Source: Haliea sp963974125 (GTDB lineage Bacteria > Pseudomonadota > Gammaproteobacteria > Pseudomonadales > Halieaceae). Taken from it: 64,000 bases of DNA. Below, piece by piece: positions 35,476 through 43,575 of the stretch. Where the stretch lies: positions 87,499-151,498 of the forward strand of contig CAXBCH010000006.1 in the NCBI GenBank assembly GCA_963974125.1. Direction: 5' to 3'. A model generated the notes under the pieces. That model saw nothing but the letters and a program-made list of their open reading frames with translations. It ran no database searches and was not told the origin of the DNA. A program made the translations under genes and the position numbers. Positions within the stretch are counted from its first letter, which is position 1, and each line of letters opens with the position of its first letter.

Positions 35476-37692
35476 TCAGTAATCGTAGGTCAGGTCTACC
35501 CCATAGGTGCGGGGAAATTCATAGTATCCAGCGACTATCGGCCCCAAAGTATTCATGTTCGAGGGCAGATTCTTGTCGGTCAGGTTCCGGCCCCAGAACG
35601 ACACGCCCAGCTGGCCGCCAGCGAACTCCATACCGCCCAGGGACACGCTGGCATTCAACCGCCAGGTACCGGGGTTGGTTCCATCGACAAAGGGTACCGG
35701 CCTGGTGATGATTTCCTCTTCAGAACGATAGGAGGCATCAAAATGGAACTGCAGTCGCGCGTCACCTATAACAGAAAGAGTTTCATAGTCCGCCGATACC
35801 GTGCTGGTCCACTTTGGGCGCAAATGCTTGGAAATCGGTCCACCCAGAAGCACAAGGTCGATTTCCTTGAATTCAAAATCCAGATAGCCCAGGTTCAGCC
35901 CCATCGTCAATCCGGTGAAGGGCAGCCAGGATCCTTCGAATTCAATTCCCTGGGCCTCGGTTTCTCCTGCGTTCACCAAAACCTGGGATGTCGGTATAGG
36001 AGGGTCAATCAGATTGCCTGCTGTTCCAAACTGCTGGTTTTCGTACTGGACAAAGAACCACGCAGCGTTGGTCTGCAATCTGTTCTCCAGCCAACTCGCC
36101 TTGGCACCCAACTCAAACGACTTGGACTTCTCGAGCTCGTAAGGGAGGCCAGAGACAATGCCACCGGATATGTACCCGGTTGAATATTTGGAATATACCA
36201 GAGAGTCGAGGGTTGGCTGGTAATTGAGCCCGAGCAGATAGGTAAACTCCGACTCGTCGTAGGCGGTTTCCAGCACTTCACCTGTCATCAAGGTATGATC
36301 CACATAGTCCTTTTCGTCCTTGGTGTAGCGCCCACCGAGTATCACGTCCCACTGCTCATTGAGGTGATACTCGAGTTGACCATAGGCCGCCATTGACTGA
36401 GCCTCTACATCAGATTGGGTCGCAGGTACGGAACCCGGGAAAAACGTCAAATTCGGGGGCGCGGAACCGAAGAAGCCGTTTTGTGCGTTCTTGTAGCCCC
36501 CCGCGGTCTGATCCAGGTCGTAAAACATCACACCGGTGGTGAGCGTAAACGCTGTTTCGTCCCAGATAAACTGCAGCTCTTCGCTGAATTCTTCCCTCTC
36601 GTTTTCACCGGTTACCGCAAAGATCACCACGATAGGCGCAAACTGCCCGAGACCGTCCAGGGTATGCCCGGGCGCCTGAACTGACGCTTCCCGGTAAGAG
36701 AGAATATTCCGCAGGGTCATGGAATCATTCAGGGCATATTCAGCAGTAAGGTTGTGTCCCCGGGTGAGCTGCGTGGTCGGCAGGTGATACGCATTATTGA
36801 CCGAGTCCGGCATCTCCGCGCCAAACGAGGGGCCGGTAAGACCCGCCAGCGTTGGAATGGATCCCAGAATGCCGACTGCGGTCGGCGTTGCCTCCATATC
36901 CGTGTAGTCAAATTTGTAGAGCAGGCTCAGATCCTCATGAAAATCAGCGTCAACCGCGAGGAAGACTGCCTCGGTTTTGGAGTCACCCAGCCGGTCGGGA
37001 GACACGAAGCTCCCGCCCCCGAACTCGGCAAAATCGACTGCAAAGCCAGCTCCGGTGTTTTCTACCGGCCCTTCCCGGTCACTGTAGCTGTAATTCAGGC
37101 TCGCGCTCAAAGGTCCCAACTGGGGTGTATCGACGCGCGTCCGGGATTCGAAAAGATCAAAATTGCCCGTGGTGAGTTTCTGCCTGAAGCCGAACTCCCC
37201 GGCAGGGTCCTTCGTAATAAAGGCAATAGCACCGCCCGAGGTATTGCGGCCAAACAATGTCCCCTGAGGGCCGCGCAGGACCTCTATGCGTTCGAGATCC
37301 GCGTAATTGACAATGGACGCGCCGCCCCCCCTGAGGTACACACCATCCAGATAGGTGGCAACGCCGGCATCCGCGCCCAGCGCGGTACCTGTCGCGTAGA
37401 GCCCACGGATTTGAAATACCACGCTGCGAGTACCGCCAGCGCCTTCAACAGCGGACATATTGGGTACCAGGGTATTCAGGTCGGTAAGGTTCTGAATCCG
37501 AAAATTTTGAATCGCTGCGTTGCTGAAAGCCGCTATGGATATGGGGACATCCTGCAGACTCTGCTCCCTGCGCTGGGCAGATACCACGACTTCCTCCAGC
37601 GCCTGGGCGGGACCTTGAGCATGGGCTGGAAGTGCATAAACCGCGGGAACGACCGAAGCGGCCAGCACTGCGTTACAAATCACTCTTCTCAT
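35476..37692 (-). CDS. TonB-dependent outer-membrane receptor (3)
   Basis: This 738-residue receptor starts at ATG 37692 (MRRVICNAVLAASVV), followed by a signal peptide ending PAHAQ; the frame open to 37746 adds no signal feature. Plug elements LEEVVVSAQRREQSLQDVPI and RIEVLRGPQGTLFGRNTSGGAI are clear. The barrel ends VDLTYDY. Candidate operator D lies 66 nt upstream. It is divergent from tetR (C), the usual arrangement for local control. Confidence 0.93.
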   Translation of the reverse strand: MRRVICNAVLAASVVPAVYALPAHAQGPAQALEEVVVSAQRREQSLQDVPISIAAFSNAAIQNFRIQNLTDLNTLVPNMSAVEGAGGTRSVVFQIRGLYATGTALGADAGVATYLDGVYLRGGGASIVNYADLERIEVLRGPQGTLFGRNTSGGAIAFITKDPAGEFGFRQKLTTGNFDLFESRTRVDTPQLGPLSASLNYSYSDREGPVENTGAGFAVDFAEFGGGSFVSPDRLGDSKTEAVFLAVDADFHEDLSLLYKFDYTDMEATPTAVGILGSIPTLAGLTGPSFGAEMPDSVNNAYHLPTTQLTRGHNLTAEYALNDSMTLRNILSYREASVQAPGHTLDGLGQFAPIVVIFAVTGENEREEFSEELQFIWDETAFTLTTGVMFYDLDQTAGGYKNAQNGFFGSAPPNLTFFPGSVPATQSDVEAQSMAAYGQLEYHLNEQWDVILGGRYTKDEKDYVDHTLMTGEVLETAYDESEFTYLLGLNYQPTLDSLVYSKYSTGYISGGIVSGLPYELEKSKSFELGAKASWLENRLQTNAAWFFVQYENQQFGTAGNLIDPPIPTSQVLVNAGETEAQGIEFEGSWLPFTGLTMGLNLGYLDFEFKEIDLVLLGGPISKHLRPKWTSTVSADYETLSVIGDARLQFHFDASYRSEEEIITRPVPFVDGTNPGTWRLNASVSLGGMEFAGGQLGVSFWGRNLTDKNLPSNMNTLGPIVAGYYEFPRTYGVDLTYDY

Positions 37693-37757
37693 TATCGTTA
37701 CCACAGCTGATTTTATAGGATTTAGGTGCGCACTATGGAACGCCAAACCAGGATATC

Positions 37758-37781
37758 TGTCAATACCTTTTGCAATGTATT
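37758..37781. promoter_or_regulatory. candidate regulon operator site D
   Basis: TGTCAATA-N8-AATGTATT is a weak left arm and a right arm with one mismatch. It lies 66-89 nt upstream of TonB receptor 3. Confidence 0.4.
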
Positions 37782-37840
37782 CTTTTTACAAATTGATCCA
37801 TTTACCGACAGAAACCGCTTCACCCGAAGCTCGCAATAAT

Positions 37841-37864
37841 CCAGCATTTACACTATATTGTGTT
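37841..37864. promoter_or_regulatory. candidate regulon operator site D2
   Basis: CCAGCATT-N8-ATTGTGTT has three left-arm and two right-arm mismatches to the consensus. It lies in the tetR (C) upstream region, which would allow autoregulation. A second weak copy is at 37924-37947 (right arm TATGTTTT). Confidence 0.3.
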
Positions 37865-38180
37865 GTTTTATCTGCTTTTTTACTGAACAAACAACTCTGA
37901 AAAACTTGCCGAATCGCCTGACGTTTAGGTTTCTATATATATGTTTTTATGTCTGTACCAGCTTCAGGAAAGCGCTTTTTTCGCGCCGCAGCAACCAAGC
38001 TGGCAACAGCTGCTCTTCGAGGAGGGCTGACCACCTCTCAGGTTTTAAGCGCGACGTTTACACAACTAAAGTTGCACAGTAAAATCACAGTTGGTCTTGA
38101 AACCGCCGCGAGCAAGGCGGCGCGACCAAAGCCTGTGGAATACGGCCCCCAAAACACTGGAGTGCAAAAAGGTTATGGCG

Positions 38181-38795
38181 ATGGAATTCGATCAGGCAGA
38201 TGTCGACGCCATGGGCCGCCAGGCCGCCAAAAGCAAGGCGACCCAGGACAAGATCATCGGTGCGGTGATCAGCCTTATCAAGGAAAGCGGATTTGCGGCG
38301 GCCAGTTCAAGCCAGATTGCCAAACGGGCCGGGATCACCTGGGGAGCGGTACAGCATCATTTCGGGGGCAAGGAAGAAATACTCGAGGAAGTGCTGCACC
38401 GGTCTCACACAAAGTTTCACGAGTCCCTCAGCGCAAACAGGTTTACCACCGGAACTGCCAGTCGGCGTGTGGCGAAGTACGTGGACGCAGCCTGGTACCA
38501 CTATCAGGGTGAAGAATATATGGCCACGCTGGAAATTCTCCTGGCGACCCGGGGCCACGGCAAGGCCAGCAACGATCTCTCCATCAGTCGTAGTCGCCAG
38601 GCCCATGTCGAACTAGCGCGAAGGATTTTTCACGACAGCTCTGCTTCCGACAAGACATTCCAGGAAGTCATATACACCGTTCACTGCATGCTGACAGGTA
38701 TCCTGATAGAAATGGCGCTGGAGCCGGTGAGTTTTGACCCCAAGGCCTACATCAAGCGACTAAAGTCTACCGTAACGGGAATGCTCTACCCCTGA
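38181..38795 (+). CDS. TetR/AcrR family regulator (C), candidate master regulator
   Basis: This 204-residue TetR protein has a helix-turn-helix region KIIGAVISLIKESGFAAASSSQIAKRAGITWGAVQHHFGGKEEIL. ATG 38181 has AAAGG 8 nt upstream; ATG 38175 is also possible, while the frame from 38091 is not needed. It is divergent from TonB receptor 3 and is the only TetR of the three in the window without its own distinctive palindrome, but its upstream region contains copies of the repeat seen across the island. I therefore propose it as the regulator of that regulon (inference). Confidence 0.9.
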   Translation: MEFDQADVDAMGRQAAKSKATQDKIIGAVISLIKESGFAAASSSQIAKRAGITWGAVQHHFGGKEEILEEVLHRSHTKFHESLSANRFTTGTASRRVAKYVDAAWYHYQGEEYMATLEILLATRGHGKASNDLSISRSRQAHVELARRIFHDSSASDKTFQEVIYTVHCMLTGILIEMALEPVSFDPKAYIKRLKSTVTGMLYP

Positions 38796-38844
38796 GCAGC
38801 CAGGCCTCTCATCTCGCAGCCAAACCATACAGTCACTCTCTTGC

Positions 38845-39615
38845 TCAGGTTTCACTGGGGCTGTCGGTGACGCCCTGCTGCCGGTTTTCCAGCGGGTGCA
38901 TCTCCACAGTGCCAAACAGCTTGTCATAGAGCAGCGTGATGGTCGCGTAATTCCCTTTGTGCATGTCCAGGTGGTGCGCATCGTGCTTCATCGCAATCCA
39001 GTTCAGAGTGCGAAAGGGGAAAAAGTTGAGGTCGATACGACAGTGATTGATCTGGTTCAACTGGGTATAGATAAAGTTCGAGATCACTATTGTTGCAATA
39101 TGAAACGGTGCCAGGCCAGCCAATCCAAGGATCACAATAGTCACGAAATATAACGCGATCCCTATGAATATTTCCGTTGGGTGCAGCAGGTAGGAGTCAA
39201 TCGAGGTCACCCGGCTACGCGCCTGGTGATGGACCGCATGCACCCTGCGCAGGGAACCCTTACCGTGAAACAGGTGGCGGTGTACCAGATAGTAGAAGAA
39301 ATCGTAGACCATCAGGATCAAGACGACATCCAGTGCCATGCGCCACAGCGGAGCGGCCTGTAGCGTGACAAAAAAGGGCAGGATGGCGACATAGAAAAAC
39401 ACATTGATGGCCAGTCCAATCTTTTTGCTGGAGTCCACGCGATGATGGTACTTCTTGCCCTGCTCCCGCCATTTGCGCGTGTTTTGTTCGCGGTTCTGCT
39501 CGCGCGCCGCGGCAAACGCCGGCACCTTGAACGCGACCCACTGGGCCAGGGCAATACTGGCGCCCAGGATGACAAAGGTCAGCAAACTGACCTCCCAGTT
39601 GTATTCCAAGCTCAT
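38845..39615 (-). CDS. sterol desaturase / fatty acid hydroxylase family protein (copy 1)
   Basis: This 256-residue integral membrane di-iron protein has three histidine clusters: H112-R-H114...H117, H126-AV-H129-H130 and a later HDAHH. Several hydrophobic segments surround them. The superfamily includes C-4 methyl oxidases, C-5 desaturases and carotene or fatty-acid hydroxylases. It is about 60% similar by eye to the protein at 55032-55757, a paralogue. A perfect TTGACTA-T-TAGTCAA palindrome lies 66 nt upstream, matching the MarR-type site at 53922. It converges with tetR (C). Confidence 0.9.
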   Translation of the reverse strand: MSLEYNWEVSLLTFVILGASIALAQWVAFKVPAFAAAREQNREQNTRKWREQGKKYHHRVDSSKKIGLAINVFFYVAILPFFVTLQAAPLWRMALDVVLILMVYDFFYYLVHRHLFHGKGSLRRVHAVHHQARSRVTSIDSYLLHPTEIFIGIALYFVTIVILGLAGLAPFHIATIVISNFIYTQLNQINHCRIDLNFFPFRTLNWIAMKHDAHHLDMHKGNYATITLLYDKLFGTVEMHPLENRQQGVTDSPSET

Positions 39616-39680
39616 ATTTCGACCCCGTACCGGACATCACCGGAAAGCTGCGACCTTGATGAGCATAAAGTAAGGTATAT

Positions 39681-39695
39681 TTGACTATTAGTCAA
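39681..39695. promoter_or_regulatory. MarR-type palindrome, TTGACTA-T-TAGTCAA
   Basis: A perfect 15-nt palindrome with one central base, 66 nt upstream of the sterol-desaturase homologue. It shares the TTGAC-N5-GTCAA frame with the site before the tandem MarR gene at 54 kb. Confidence 0.65.
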
Positions 39696-39780
39696 CCTAA
39701 CATTACATATATGGCAGGCGCGAACGCTGGCGCGGCTCGGCCCTCTCTACGACGCCCTCATGCGCAACAGGCTGGCCTGG

Positions 39781-40779
39781 TCAGGATTTGATAATGCCCT
39801 CGGCCCTCATCCAGTCGACCATGTCCCTGAGGCTCTGTTCTCCGCCTATCAATTGCCCCCCGATAAGGGCGCGTGCCTCCTGGTCGTCCTGTGGCACGCA
39901 GTGCGTGAGCACCGCTGCCGCTTCATAGGTCAGGTCGGGGGCAGGACCACCCAATGCTTTTTGCTTGAGGTCAGCCAGCCTCCCCGCCGCCCTCAGAACC
40001 CACCCGGGCACCTTGATCGGCTTGATCTGCCTGCCAGTCTGCTCCCGCATGACGCCCAGGATCCACTGATGGCTTAGATAGTCCGCCGTCGCCATGATCC
40101 GGCGAGGCCCCCTGCCCGGCTCCAGGAGCCGGCTGACCAGTACGGCAAGATCCCTGACGTCGGTAAAGGTCAGGCCACCGGAGGTAACCAGCATTGAGCC
40201 GCTGTTGACATAGTTGGCCAGAAATTCCTGGCCGCTGCCCACGGTCGGGTCGATCGGGCCGTTTACAGATGCCGGATAGACACAGACAACCGGGGCTCCT
40301 TCAGCCTGCAGGGCCCGCGCATTGCGCTCCGCCTGCGCCTTGGTTCTTGCGTATCTCGAGTCGGGCTCTGTCACCGGATCATCAGCGTGCATGACAGGCC
40401 CCCTGGGCGGAAACAGGGCCATGAAACTCGACAGAAATATCACCGGATCCAGCCCTGCAGCCACAGATTCTTTCAGCACACGGTCGCTGCCGGTGACGTT
40501 GAGATCCCACATTCTCTGCACGTCAGCACTGCTCTTGGACATCATGCCGGCACAGTGGACCACGGCCTGGTACCGGGGAAGTAACGCAAGCCATGTGTCA
40601 TTGAGAACATCACCCCGGTGACAGGCTACGTCCTCTGGCGCGATTCCGAGCCCCGCAAGAACCGATTTTTGTTTCTCGGGATCACGGGCCAGGACGCCCA
40701 CCGTGTGGCCTGCCCGCAGAACATGATCAACGATGTGACTGCCAATAAATCCTGTCGCACCCGTTACCAGTACGTTCAT
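39781..40779 (-). CDS. extended SDR, 3beta-HSD/epimerase type
   Basis: This 332-residue NAD(P)-dependent epimerase/dehydratase-type protein has GATGFIG near the N-terminus, LSS (catalytic Ser region), and YARTK for Tyr-x3-Lys. ATG 40779 follows AGGGAA. The family includes 3beta-hydroxysteroid dehydrogenase/C-4 decarboxylases and SdmB, the reductase partner in bacterial sterol C-4 demethylation; the specific match needs a search. It follows an LLM gene by 45 nt in an operon preceded by operator site E. Confidence 0.87.
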   Translation of the reverse strand: MNVLVTGATGFIGSHIVDHVLRAGHTVGVLARDPEKQKSVLAGLGIAPEDVACHRGDVLNDTWLALLPRYQAVVHCAGMMSKSSADVQRMWDLNVTGSDRVLKESVAAGLDPVIFLSSFMALFPPRGPVMHADDPVTEPDSRYARTKAQAERNARALQAEGAPVVCVYPASVNGPIDPTVGSGQEFLANYVNSGSMLVTSGGLTFTDVRDLAVLVSRLLEPGRGPRRIMATADYLSHQWILGVMREQTGRQIKPIKVPGWVLRAAGRLADLKQKALGGPAPDLTYEAAAVLTHCVPQDDQEARALIGGQLIGGEQSLRDMVDWMRAEGIIKS

Positions 40780-40824
40780 CAATCGTTCCCTGTGATAGTC
40801 GTCGACGCCTGCGCCTACCGGGCA

Positions 40825-41685
40825 CTACACCAGGTATTGATTGGCGAACCTGTCCATATCGTGGAGCTTCTCAGACAGTGTCATGGAGCTGGCCATGCCA
40901 TTGGCGTCACAAAAGGCCTCCCGATACAGCATGGTAACCCCCAATTCCTTGCACCGCTCGATGTTCGGTTCTGTCATGTCGTAAAGCCCGAGAGCTATTT
41001 CGAAACTCTCGAGGCTCTTCCCGGACTCCTTGCGGTGCTGCCGCAGAGCGGGCACAAAGAACTCCACTTCGCTCATTTCGTGCTGTCCGCCAATCCAGCC
41101 ATCGTTCCTGGCGGCTCGCTTCAGTGCGGGTTCCGAAAAGCCACCGATGTAAATCGGGAGGGGCTGGAACAGCCCGGGAGACATTTGCAGGGAGGGAAAC
41201 GGAAAAAACTCACCATCGTGACTGACGGGTTCACCCGTCCAAAGCTTTGCCATGACGTCGAGCGCTTCATCACAGCGCCGCCCCCGAGTGTGGAAATCCT
41301 GTCCCACAAGTTCGAATTCCGACTTTTGCCAGCCAATGCCAACTCCGAGAATCACGCGACCTTCACTGATGTTGGCGGCTGTGGAGACCAGTTTGGCGAT
41401 ATTGAAGGGATCGTGCATCGGCAGCACATAGACGCTGGTGAGAAATCGAAGCCGGGTAGTCACCTGCGAAAGCGCGGCGATCTGCACCCAGGGCTCGGGC
41501 CAGTGGGTTTCCGGGTACCAGCGGATGAGGTTGTTCTTGCTGTATTCGTAATTTTCGTACTGCTCGCTGAACGTAATCAGGTGCTCTCCGAGAGAGATCC
41601 CCTCGAAACCAAGGCTCTCTGCATGGCGAGCGAGCGTCGGGAGCTCTTTCATGTCAAGCATGGCGACACATTGCCAGTAGTTCAT
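40825..41685 (-). CDS. LLM flavin-dependent oxidoreductase
   Basis: This 286-residue luciferase-like protein begins MNYWQCVAML at ATG 41685; the upstream in-frame ATG at 41721 lies inside operator site E and is rejected. It shows LGEHLITF, TTRLRFLTSVYVLPMHDPFNIAKLVSTAANIS, GRVILGVGIGWQKSEFE and FFVPALRQH. It is probably F420- or FMN-dependent. First gene of a two-gene operon with the extended SDR. Operator site E sits 30 nt upstream. Confidence 0.88.
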   Translation of the reverse strand: MNYWQCVAMLDMKELPTLARHAESLGFEGISLGEHLITFSEQYENYEYSKNNLIRWYPETHWPEPWVQIAALSQVTTRLRFLTSVYVLPMHDPFNIAKLVSTAANISEGRVILGVGIGWQKSEFELVGQDFHTRGRRCDEALDVMAKLWTGEPVSHDGEFFPFPSLQMSPGLFQPLPIYIGGFSEPALKRAARNDGWIGGQHEMSEVEFFVPALRQHRKESGKSLESFEIALGLYDMTEPNIERCKELGVTMLYREAFCDANGMASSMTLSEKLHDMDRFANQYLV

Positions 41686-41714
41686 GCGAGTTGACCTCTT
41701 TGAGAGAAGGCCAA

Positions 41715-41738
41715 AAAACATACTCTATGAAATGTTAC
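41715..41738. promoter_or_regulatory. candidate regulon operator site E
   Basis: AAAACATA-N8-AATGTTAC is one left-arm and two right-arm mismatches from the consensus. It lies 30 nt upstream of the LLM start. Confidence 0.65.
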
Positions 41739-41829
41739 AAGTCAAACCGTGGCCACAGGGCCTGCATTTCATGAAAACAAGGCGTCTCCTGTGTTTCTCT
41801 GCCGCAAATTGAAGCGGCGCCTTCTCTGC

Positions 41830-41858
41830 TTGTGAAAACCCAATGCCTGCCCTATACT
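41830..41858 (+). promoter_or_regulatory. promoter of the CYP51-ferredoxin operon
   Basis: TTGTGA (41830-41835), 17-nt spacer, TATACT (41853-41858). The expected start, near 41865, falls inside operator site F, so bound repressor would block initiation. Confidence 0.6.
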
Positions 41859-41861
41859 CCA

Positions 41862-41885
41862 CAAAAATTTATGTTGAAATGTTTT
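41862..41885. promoter_or_regulatory. candidate regulon operator site F
   Basis: CAAAAATT-N8-AATGTTTT has a perfect right arm and two left-arm mismatches. It begins 4 nt after the -10 box of the CYP51 promoter and ends 83 nt before the start codon. Confidence 0.65.
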
Positions 41886-41968
41886 ATCTACTCCGGCGAC
41901 GTACTCTCGCATGGTACTTCCGCGTGGTACCCTCGCCCAGTACTCTCCGTGGTAATACAGAGGCCAAT

Positions 41969-43321
41969 ATGACTCAGTCCAGCAAACCGATCCCCTTCGT
42001 CAGCGGCGCAAAATCCTCCGCAGAGGGCGGGCACTTTGAGGAGTTCTGCGCGCACCCCGCCTTCTTCCTGCTTCGCGCCTACAAAGAGTGCGGCGAACTG
42101 GCGGAATTTGACATGGGAGGCAGGAACACCGTCCTGATGGTGGGCCCGGAGGCACACGAGGCGGTGTTTCGCGTCGATGACGACAAGGTCAGCGCGCGGG
42201 AAGCCTATCAGTTCATGGTACCCATCTTCGGCAAGGGCGTGCAGTATGGCGCTCCTCTCGATATCGAGCGACAGCAGCTGCGCATGCACTCGAGGGGCCT
42301 TGCCAGTGAAAAAATGAACCACTATGCCCCCATCATTGCCAAAGAAGCCGAGGACTGGATAGCAGACTGGGGCGACAGCGGTGAGCTCGACTTTTACGAA
42401 GGCTTTGCCGATCTGACCATCAAGACCTCGACTCACTGCCTGCTCGGCCCCGAGTTCCGCTATTCCTTGACGGAAGAGTTCGCGGAGCTCTATCACACCC
42501 TGGGCGCCGCGGCCGATGCTGGAGGCCTGCAGGACCCGGGAGCTCAAAAGGAAGCATATGAGGCGCGGGATCAGGCCCGCGCGCGACTGGAAGAACTCAT
42601 CACTGAGCGGGTGGATCTCCGCCGCGCCTCTGGTGAGGTCCATATGGACCTGCTCCAGGTGTATATGGACACAACTTATCCCGACGGCCGCCACCTCACT
42701 ACCAGCGAGATAGCCGGCATGATCGTCTGGTTCATGTTTGCCGGTCACCACACCAGTGCCAACACCGCAGCATGGACCCTGGTCGAACTGGCGCGATATC
42801 CCGAACTCGCTACTGCGGTGGTCAGCGAGGTTGATGAGGTCATGAGCAGTGGCCAGCAGTTTGACCTGAAAGTGCTGCGTCGCATGTCCAGGCTTGAAGG
42901 CTTCATCCGTGAGGCCCTGCGCGTGCATCCGCCGCTCAACACCCTCACCCGCCGCGTGGTCAAGGATTTTGAATACAAGGGGCACATCGTCGAAACGGGC
43001 AAGAACGTCATGCTCTGCCCCTATGTTGCCCATCGGCTGGAAAGCAGCTTTGAGAATGCCGAGGTTTTTGATCCGGATCGGCCGGCCCCCGACAACCCCT
43101 TCGCCCTTATTCCCTTTGGCGGCGGCCAGCGCAAATGCGTGGGCAATGCTTTTGCTATTCTCCAGGTCAAGGTCATATTCTCGATCCTGCTGCATCACTA
43201 CGAGTTCGAACTGGCTGGCCCTCCCGGGGAGTACGCGGAAATCATGCCATCCCTGATCTTGCGACCGTCCGATCCCTGCATATTGCGGTACCGGCGTCGC
43301 ACTGATCGCCAGGCAGCTTGA
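41969..43321 (+). CDS. cytochrome P450, CYP51 family (sterol 14alpha-demethylase-like)
   Basis: This 450-residue P450 matches the length of Mycobacterium CYP51 (451). ATG 41969 has AGAGG 5 nt upstream; the longer frame from 41843 crosses operator site F. It has the CYP51 B'-helix signature Y80-QFM-VPIFG-KGV, the I-helix AGHHTS (258-263) with His261 next to Thr262, ExxR in EALR, and the heme loop PFGGGQRKC with Cys390. CYP51 removes the 14alpha-methyl of sterols in three oxidations. The 3Fe-4S ferredoxin gene follows by 11 nt, as in M. tuberculosis. Substrate 14-methyl sterol is likely but unproven. Confidence 0.9.
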   Translation: MTQSSKPIPFVSGAKSSAEGGHFEEFCAHPAFFLLRAYKECGELAEFDMGGRNTVLMVGPEAHEAVFRVDDDKVSAREAYQFMVPIFGKGVQYGAPLDIERQQLRMHSRGLASEKMNHYAPIIAKEAEDWIADWGDSGELDFYEGFADLTIKTSTHCLLGPEFRYSLTEEFAELYHTLGAAADAGGLQDPGAQKEAYEARDQARARLEELITERVDLRRASGEVHMDLLQVYMDTTYPDGRHLTTSEIAGMIVWFMFAGHHTSANTAAWTLVELARYPELATAVVSEVDEVMSSGQQFDLKVLRRMSRLEGFIREALRVHPPLNTLTRRVVKDFEYKGHIVETGKNVMLCPYVAHRLESSFENAEVFDPDRPAPDNPFALIPFGGGQRKCVGNAFAILQVKVIFSILLHHYEFELAGPPGEYAEIMPSLILRPSDPCILRYRRRTDRQAA

Positions 43322-43332
43322 GGGTTGGTGGC

Positions 43333-43551
43333 ATGAGTAAATACAAGGTTGAAGTGGACTTGTTGCTTTGCCAGGGCCACGGCGTCTGCGTCGAGGAATG
43401 CCCTGAGGTTTTCGAGGTGGTCGATATGGACTCCGGCTACCCCAAGGTTCGGGTAAAGGCCGAATATCCTGATGAGGGGCTGCGCAGCAAGGTGGAAGAT
43501 GCGGTCAGATTCTGCCCAAACCAGACCATTCAATTGGTAGAGCTTGACTAG
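43333..43551 (+). CDS. [3Fe-4S]-type ferredoxin
   Basis: This 72-residue ferredoxin has C13-QGHGV-C19 and C61-P, with His16 where a fourth ligand would lie in [4Fe-4S] types. This is the usual pattern of P450-partner [3Fe-4S] ferredoxins. A further cysteine, C23, sits in EEC. ATG 43333 is preceded by GGTTGGTGG, an imperfect ribosome site. It should deliver electrons to the adjacent P450. No ferredoxin reductase gene is in the window. Confidence 0.92.
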   Translation: MSKYKVEVDLLLCQGHGVCVEECPEVFEVVDMDSGYPKVRVKAEYPDEGLRSKVEDAVRFCPNQTIQLVELD

Positions 43552-43575
43552 CCGGCCGTACAGGCCGGGCGAAGA

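Larger units (their letters stand above)
37693..38180. other. AT-rich divergent control region
   Basis: This 488-nt stretch has no credible gene and is much more AT-rich than its surroundings. It holds at least one and perhaps three copies of the regulon repeat (37758-37781, 37841-37864, 37924-37947). Promoters for TonB receptor 3 (leftward) and tetR (C) (rightward) should lie here. I cannot pick -35/-10 pairs with confidence because of the AT richness. Confidence 0.6.

Noticed and set aside
34864..36183. Plus-strand frame of 439 codons opposite an SDR and TonB receptor 3
   Set aside because: It covers both coding genes and the intergenic inverted repeat; no recognisable protein features.
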